From contig OU696578.1 in assembly GCA_916048095.2 (NCBI GenBank), forward strand, positions 2,565,798-2,629,797: a stretch of 64,000 nt of DNA, read 5' to 3'. The position numbers and the translations under genes are program-made. Origin of the DNA: Sacculina carcini. Taxonomy: Eukaryota > Arthropoda > Thecostraca > Sacculinidae. The notes beneath the pieces were generated by a model, which worked only from the letters and a program-made list of their open reading frames with translations, made no database searches and had not been told where the DNA came from. Each line of letters begins with the position of its first letter. Position 1 is the first letter of the stretch. Below, one piece after another: positions 55,531 through 64,000 of the stretch.

Positions 55531-55689
55531 CTTCCGGTAGCGCCGAGCTGCAGTGTGCTGTGTTTTACGGTCGTTTTGTCTATTTTTGGCATTTACTGGC
55601 GATTCTTTGGCGAGCGTGTACTGCTGGTATCAGTAATTAACATCTAATTTTTACAGATACAATGTAACATGTAACAGATACTGGTAACA

Positions 55690-57650
<1,961 letters not shown>

Positions 57651-57651
57651 G

Positions 57652-60600
57652 TCAATTCCGTTCTTTCAGTAGCATTTCATTTACTTTGGCCTTGAATTTG
57701 TTCAAATTGTTCTGCGAGAAAGCCTCCTCCTTCAACGTGTTCCAAGTAGACACAGTGGCCGGAAGAAAGCAACGTTGGAATTGTTTTGTACGACAACGAA
57801 TTGGAGCCATGCACTGGGAATGCTGTTTGGATGTAAGCCGTGTGCTTCTTGCTGCCACGAAATCATCAGGAATTGACTTGCTCATCGGATGATGGTCGTT
57901 GTGCTTGATCTTGTACAGCATGCACACGCTGCTGACATTTCGACGATGGCAAATATCACCAAGAACCAAGTCACCACAGAGGAGCTTGCAAGTTCTAACA
58001 ACTCTGTTGATGAGATTGAGGTGACAATCCGCAGCAGAAGACCACACGGGGGCGCAGTACTCCAGAATTGGCAAAATGAAACAGCGAAAACAACTTTTTG
58101 AGATTGTGCTGCTACCGAACATCCGATATGCCTTTCTTATAATTCCCAGTTTCCGCGATGCCGAACAAACTAGCTTCCGAATGTGACTCTCAAACGTCAG
58201 CTTTGAGTCTACATGTACTCCCAATATTTTGAGCTCATCACACACGTTGAGTTGGGCGTCATTTATGAGGATAGCTCCATGTGAAGGCTGAACGGTACGT
58301 GACCTAGAAACCAACAAGCATTTAGATTTCGAAGTGTTCAGCATCATATTCCACCTCTCACACCACTTCAGGACGCTGCTGAGATCGTCGTTGACCGTTT
58401 GACGCACCTGTGGTCTGTCCGAAGGAGATGAAATTACAGCCATCAAGGTGATATCATCAGCATATCCATATACAAGGTTGCGTGTGGTTGTGTACAGGTC
58501 AGCGGTGTAAATGTTGAACAAAATAGGACCCAACACACTTCCCTGCGGCACACCGGACACAATGCTCTGCCAGCCACTGTATGCTCCATCGATGGCAACA
58601 CGTTGTACGCGATTGGATAGAAATTGATGCAAAACACTTAGCAAACGGCCGCCGACTCCAATGTTTCTCAGTTTTTGCAACAAGCCCTGGTGGCTCACAC
58701 GGTCAAATGCTGCCGAGAAATCCAACTGCACAATCCAGGCTTCACTGCCTTTGTCTAGCACTTGCTGGAGCTCATGCGTGATAGTAAGCAGAGCGTCAGT
58801 CGTGCTGAGTTTTTTGCGGTATGCAAATTGGTTTTCCGACAGCAGATTGTTGCTCTCCAGGTACTTGGACAGTCTGGAAGATATCAAGTGCTCGAATATT
58901 TTGGACAGAATCGGCGTAATTGATATTGGCCGGTAGTTTGCAACATCAGCTGAATTGGTTCCTTTTGGTATGGGCGTGATATTCGCAACCCGCCAACATG
59001 ATGGAAACGAACCAGTCTTCATCAAGCGCCTGAAAAGAGCACTGAGCTTCGGAGCTAGAGTATCTGCCGTGTTCTTGAAAAATAGCGGAAACATATTCAG
59101 AGGGTCTGTTCCTCCGTGGGCATCAAGGTCTTTCATGAGATTCGCCACTTCTTTTGATCGGAAGGCAATGCCTTTGATTTTCGGGACGAGGACAGATGAA
59201 TCGTCAGACGGAATGGACCCTTGACATTGCTTGGTATTGAAGTAATCCATAAGCAACTCTGCCTTCTCTGTTGGGTTGATTTTGAGCTCACCGTTCGCTG
59301 AAAATAAAGGAGGGACAGACAGGTCATGTCCAAACACTGAGGATTTCAACGTTGACCACCATTTGTGGGCGTCATTGGCAGATGTTAGCTTTTCAGAAAG
59401 TTTCTTTGAGTGACGTGTTTCCGCTTATGAATACACATGTTCAGCATGCCGTCTGGCCTCAGTGTAGACATTCCATGAATCGGCTTAGCGTGATTGGAGC
59501 CACTTGTGGTAAGCCTCCTGCTTGGATTCACGTGCGCTGCGACATTCGTTGGTGAACCAGGCTTTGTCATCAGAGCGAAAACGTAGTTTTTTAGTAGGCA
59601 CTCTCCTTGAGATGACATCGGTAATGTATTTGTTCAATGCATCGATGGGGCATTCCTTCTGCTGCAGATTTGAAACTTTAATTGCTTTCAATTCATCATT
59701 CACCTTCACCCAGTCAACATTGTTCTTCATGTGCACGAGCCTTGAAATCGTGTAAGGAGAAACCTTCTGTCTCAATGTCAACTTCACGGACAGCGACGAG
59801 TGATCTGAACTTCCTATTGGAGCTTCCACGTTTACACTCACGATATCTGAGACGTCTGTCATAACCAAGTCCAAACAGTTTCCCGCTTGATGTGTGGGAC
59901 CGGACACCATTTGGGAGCAGCCAGAAATGTTGCAGAAATCATATGCTGCTCTACCATGAGCGTCTGTAGGAGATGTCGACAAGAGCCACTCACGGTGATG
60001 GGCGTTCATGTCTCCCACAAATACAAATGCTGACTTGGTGTCCTTCTCCTGAATTGTAGACATGGCTGACAAGAGACATTCGTAGATAGAGTCGTTACTG
60101 TCTGGATTTCGGTAGGCTCCAAAGATGTAAAAATTCATCAAGGCGGTGTTGACACGCAGCAGCATAAATTCATGACAAGTGCAGTCGTGCGCTGTAATTC
60201 TCGTTGCTGAAAAGCCTTTGCGTACGTACACTGCCATGCCACGCCGCCTGTTTTTGAGTCACGTTTGATTAGCAATGGCTTACTGAAACCTGGCATCAAG
60301 AGCTCAGATTGGTCCCGATAATCGGACACAAGCGTTTCGGCACAGATAACGATGTCCTTGGAGCGACTGGCTGCTGTCAAATCTCTGATGTTCTTATACA
60401 AGCCCCTGATGTTGGCGAAAAGTATATTTGAAAATCGTTTTTGTGGTCGAGCAGGACCGGGATTCATTTCAACATCGCCACATATCATCAGCAGAAACGA
60501 CAAATCCACGGTGTGAGAAGGCACACACACAACGCAAAGCAGACATACAAATAAACACATAATGCACGACGCATGCGAACACAAAAACACAACACATAAC

Positions 60601-60956
60601 ACATGCATACGAAATTTCACAACAAAAAACAAGCATACAACACACACAATACAAAGCAAACATACACACAAATACACACACAAGAAAAACACTAGAAAAC
60701 ACATGTGAGAACAATTTATTGAGAGCTCATTGTTAAACACATATCGCAAGGCAAAATGTCCAATGGGCGACCACAAAGACAGAGTATGAGAGCAACACAG
60801 AATTAGTTGGCACCTCAGTGCGAGGAAAGAGCTGGGCGCTGACGGAAAACGGGAAAACCGGCCGTTAGCCGTCGGGGCGGGGCTACAATTTTCGGCCCGC
60901 CACATCAACAAAACAGACATGAGACAGAAAATAATACATATATCCATGAACAACAC
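57652..60956 (-). pseudogene. 2A-like leader, AP endonuclease and reverse transcriptase (ORF2)
   Basis: Minus strand. 60956-60240 holds a Cys/Val-rich hydrophobic stretch, the 2A-like GDVEMNPGP (60479-60453) and the endonuclease start (FANIRGLYKNI). A one-base loss in an A run (about 60255) shifts to 60237-59485: endonuclease (FIFGAYRNPDSND, FVGDMNAHHREW, SSDHSSLSV). TAA codons at 59485-59487 and 59425-59427 interrupt. 59349-57652 is RT: NYRPISITPILSKIFE, LQLD-type palm (VQLDFSAAFD), VPQGSVLGPILF, YGYADDITLM and the C-terminal domain to KAKVNEMLLKERN. Nicks target DNA and copies RNA in situ when intact. Three lesions only, so young. Confidence 0.88.
60453..60479 (-). other. 2A-like translational recoding motif GDVEMNPGP
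   Basis: Nine codons in frame with the endonuclease match the 2A core D(V/I)ExNPGP, which makes the ribosome skip the Gly-Pro bond. Such motifs are known in APE-type non-LTR elements. Here it follows a hydrophobic segment and precedes the endonuclease by about 10 residues. Confidence 0.8.
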
Positions 60957-61439
60957 TTATATTTATAGACAAAGTTAAATTAAATAATATACAAACTGAG
61001 CTGAAAAGTGACGAAAAAGAATGTGATGAGAGAATTCAGCAGGAAGATTGCAAAGCAACTATGGCTGCGAACCCTGATTCTCAATCACATTCAGAAACAA
61101 AATATAAAAATTCAAATATATAACCTGAAATAAAAGAAAGATTAATTGACTTAAAAGTCTTAAACAGTCTTAAAAGTAAATGAATGAGCTCGCAAGAAGA
61201 AAATATCCGCCTTTAAAAAGGCAAATATCATCAATGAACAAAACGAGTAATGAAAAATCAAAATAACGCTAAATAAAATATAATAATAAAACAACTGAAA
61301 TATAACTCAATGAACACTCAGCGTTAGCAGAAAGCAGGATCTGTCGTCGGTGAGCGTCAGCGAAGCGTAGACAGCCGGGCGCGAACGAGCGACGGAAAAC
61401 ACGTGCACACTCAGCGAGGGTTAGTCAGAGACTGAATGA

Positions 61440-62381
61440 CGGCATGGGGATGACGACGTGCCAACGCATTCGTTTTTCCTCACGTTCGACGGTGCTGTTC
61501 TGCCGGATGATATCAAAGTCGTTGACATCCGTCAGCGTATCCGTGTCCGCCCCTACGTACCCAACCCAATGCGATGTTACAGGTGCCAACGTTTCGGGCA
61601 TACGAGCTCCCGCTGTAACCGTGCTGAAATCTGCGGGCGCTGCTCATCCGAACGGCACACCGCTGCTGATTGCGACAATGAGTATTTCTGCGTCAATTGC
61701 GGGAGCAGCGGTCATGCGTCCTCGTCGCGTGGCTGCCCGGAATGGTTGAAGGAAAGAGAAATTCTGGCTATCCGTGCTGCCAAGCGCTGCAGTTTCGGCG
61801 AGGCGCGTGCTGTATATCGCAGCTCGCATCCATCGGGCAGGTCCTATGTCGGCGTCGTCACGAAGTTGGCTCAACCTCCACAGTGTGTCGACTTGTTTCT
61901 GGAGAAGCTGACTGTTGGAGACTTCTTGAAGCTGGCGGGACGAATGGGCTTGAGGCTGGTCGTTCCTGAGGCTGATAAACATGAGCTTGAACCAACACCG
62001 GTTGATCGGCGGCCTGAGGAGGCTGCCGTGTCGCGGTCGCCAACGGCCGCACCCCAGCGGTCCCAGGCGTCCGCGACCCAGCGGCCCCAGACGGCCGCAA
62101 CCCAGCGGCCCAAGGCGGCCTCTCCCCAGCAGCCTGAAAAGGCTGCTGAGCGGCGACCTCAGCGGGTCGCCGATCGGCCGGTCAACCGGCCGATGGACCG
62201 CGCTGGCAAATCGGCAGTGATGCCTGTTAGTCAGGGCGGCAAAAAACCGGCCGCTCAGCAGGCTTCCAAGCCAGAAGAGCGGTCGTCTCCGAACCAGAGG
62301 AAATCCGGAGACTGGACGGTGGTTCAACACAAGAGCCGCCGTTCGGTCAAGTCAGCCTCGCCGAGAAGTGACCGGCGATGA
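61440..62381 (+). pseudogene. Jockey-type ORF1 (Gag-like), C-terminal part
   Basis: Open from about 61440 to TGA 62379-62381. It has THSFFLTFDGAVLPDDIKV, IRVRPYVPNPMRCYRCQRFG and three CCHC knuckles (CYRCQRFGHTSSRC, CGRCSSERHTAADC, CVNCGSSGHASSSRGC), then CPEWLKEREIL and KRCSFGEARAVY, the classic Jockey ORF1 layout. A basic, Pro/Gln-rich repeat tail (QRPQTAATQRP) follows. The likely role is RNA binding. Its N-terminal half is at 55.7-56.7 kb. Confidence 0.85.
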
Positions 62382-62510
62382 TCTCCCGGTCACAGAGCGA
62401 GCGCGGTCCCTGCATCTGCGCTGGGCGGCTGCTAGCGCACCGCCTTACGCACACGACGGAGCGACTCCCACCACTGCCATGGAGGTGGAGAGTTCCTCTA
62501 AGCGGAAGCT
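62382..62510 (+). other. Inter-ORF region with a possible second ORF start
   Basis: ATGGAGGTGGAGAGTTCC at 62479 could begin the next ORF (MEVESSSKRKL), but it is cut after about 11 codons by the pol fragment. Confidence 0.4.
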
Positions 62511-64000
62511 TGTATCGATACACCGCCTCCTGGATCGAACACCGCTTCCTTGCCGCCATCACTTTCACGCTTCTATGGCTCCTCTCGACAATGGCATTTC
62601 CTTGTGGTCTATATGCGCACCGAAACCACACGGACACGTTCCACTCGTGCAGCAATCGCCTGAACTCGCCACTGCGAAACTGGGTGCCATTGTCCACAAG
62701 TCATTCTGACGGAGCGCCGCGTTCAAAAAATACGCTTTGTAGATGGGACACAACGCAAAATGCGGTCTCGGAGGCCAGCTTCCTCCAGATGGCGAAGCGC
62801 GATGGGCCGCAGTCGATCAGCGTCAGATAGTGATGACCTTGATAATGCGTAACATCCAGCGCAATTCTCTTCCACGTCTCACCTACAGATAGTTGTCCGC
62901 CGGGCCACTTGATGGGCGCAGGATCAATAGCCTTGCAGATGTCGCATTCTCGAACTACTTGAGCAGCGTCTCTTCTACTCGCGTCTCCGAAGCGTCTCCG
63001 TGAAAAATACAGCGTTCGACGAACTCCAGGATGTCCGGCGTCGTTGTGAACGTTCTTAACATCTGTGAGTGTTGCGGGGGTCCGGGAATTTTCGGATATA
63101 ACTGCGCCGGCAGCCTCACCAATTCTTGTCCACGAACGAGGCAGACGAGTCAAACGATCAGCCAGGTTTTTTGACGTAGACACTAGCTCGTCTCGCACCG
63201 ACTTCAGAGTTTCCAGCCTTCTACAGATGAGGAGCTCGCTGGCTGCTTTAATTTTGACCCGCGTTAGTCCACTCAGTGTGTCTCTGACCCAGTGGAAAAC
63301 GGTTTTCGAGTCAGTCTTGAATTCTATCTCACTCATACGCCACACTACGGCCATGTTGAGACCCTTCAACAACGCGTCAAGTTCAGCAAGATTTATGTTG
63401 GCGGCGCTTTTCCCGCGTATCCAACTTCCGTCCTCTATGATTTCACCGTTCACTTGAACCGCAGCTCCAACGGCTAACTGGCTAGCGTCGACCCACACAA
63501 CTGTCTTCTATCCTGACACCTTCCAGACACCTCGAGCCGGATCGTTATCCTCAATGCGGGCTGCCAAGTCACTCACCAGCGAGGAGAGTCTGGCGTTATC
63601 GATGATATCGTCCCATCCATTGGATGATTCGTTGGCCACACGTTTCAAGAACGACACTGCTGGACGCATCCATCCGCAGATTGGGAGATGCTCAACCACT
63701 CGACCACAGAAGGAGAACAGACTGCGACGGGTTAATGGTACCGGTGGTTCTGATATTCTGTTATCTCTGCACCACCTCAGTTCCCCATGTTCCTTCCTCA
63801 ATCGAAGTCCCAGAACTCGAATGCCGTCTTCTGCTCGATTTTCACTTTTGCACTCCAGGCCGTAGCGTCGGAAGTGATCTGCTACACGATGAGCCTTGAA
63901 TACACTCTCATTCACCAATATGTCATCAGCATACACTGAGACCGCCTCTTTGACTTTCTTGTCTTGTTCAAGTACACATTGCACCACAGACTTCAATATA
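62511..64000 (-). pseudogene. pol: LTR retrotransposon pol fragment (RT, RNase H, integrase), runs off the edge
   Basis: On the minus strand from the window edge: RT (VYADDILVN, VLGLRLRKEHG), RNase H (WVDASQLAVG, NINLAELDAL, KTDSKTVF), integrase zinc region (HNDAGHPGVRRTLYF, CDICKAIDP), LDVTHYQGHHYLTLI, LVDNGTQF, NAIVERSHR. It is cut at about 62511 after QEAVYRYK. Stops at 63508-63510 and 62701-62703 (TGA) fall in one frame. Nearly identical to 9951-10943 over the integrase. Same clade as the elements at 11.0 and 23.4 kb. Confidence 0.88.

Noticed and set aside
60469..60714. Separate small Cys/Val-rich protein
   Set aside because: This is a shadow frame of the CA-rich leader of ORF2; the frame with the 2A motif is preferred.

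Overview
This window is eukaryotic nuclear DNA from an invertebrate animal. It is AT-rich between genes, full of (TA)n, (CA)n and (ATT)n tracts, and almost wholly made of nested mobile elements. No bacterial-style operon, rRNA or tRNA gene was found. The mix (Ty3/gypsy, BEL/Pao, Penelope-like, Jockey/CR1-like and hAT elements, plus a possible SINE tail at about 17.2 kb) would suit an aquatic arthropod such as a crustacean, but the species cannot be settled from sequence alone.

Layout. 1-3.6 kb: an unrecognised protein gene, open from the left edge, cut in frame by a very young 1.48-kb LTR element (identical 391-bp LTRs, 5-bp target duplication) and followed by a related solo LTR. 3.7-30.4 kb: three copies of a dispersed repeat (called R here) that carries the 5' end of a Penelope-like element. 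One copy holds a 2,875-bp hAT transposon (8-bp duplication) and another holds a 4.69-kb LTR retrotransposon; in each case a second R copy shows the empty site. Between R copies A and B, at 5.2-16.3 kb, lies a composite repeat (S dyad array, 'head', 340-bp T units, CA tail) that contains a foldback element, an integrase fragment and a complete LTR retrotransposon at 11.0-15.6 kb. 30.4-37.7 kb: Penelope-like remains with GIY-YIG endonuclease, split by a Ty3/gypsy element with an uninterrupted 1,197-codon gag-pol ORF. 37.7-47.5 kb: a CR1/Jockey-like fragment, T array, a complete 905-bp foldback element, a degenerate gypsy, then head and S repeats. 47.5-52.8 kb: a BEL/Pao element with matching LTRs but no integrase. 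53.7-54.8 kb: a non-LTR 3' end arranged as a twin-priming inversion. 55.5-62.5 kb: a Jockey-type ORF1 split by a near-complete minus-strand non-LTR element that carries a 2A-like motif ahead of its endonuclease. 62.5-64 kb: a pol fragment running off the edge.

The most unusual theme is how reverse transcription may be primed. Three LTR elements of one clade have, directly after the 5' LTR, a 12-nt site complementary to the 5' end of tRNA-Phe rather than to a tRNA 3' CCA end. The gypsy and the BEL/Pao elements instead have sites exactly complementary to 17 nt and 15 nt of their own LTRs, as in Tf1-type self-priming. The Phe-site clade also keeps a GGGAAAC -1 frameshift heptamer, in correct register, in the gag/pro overlap of two diverged copies.
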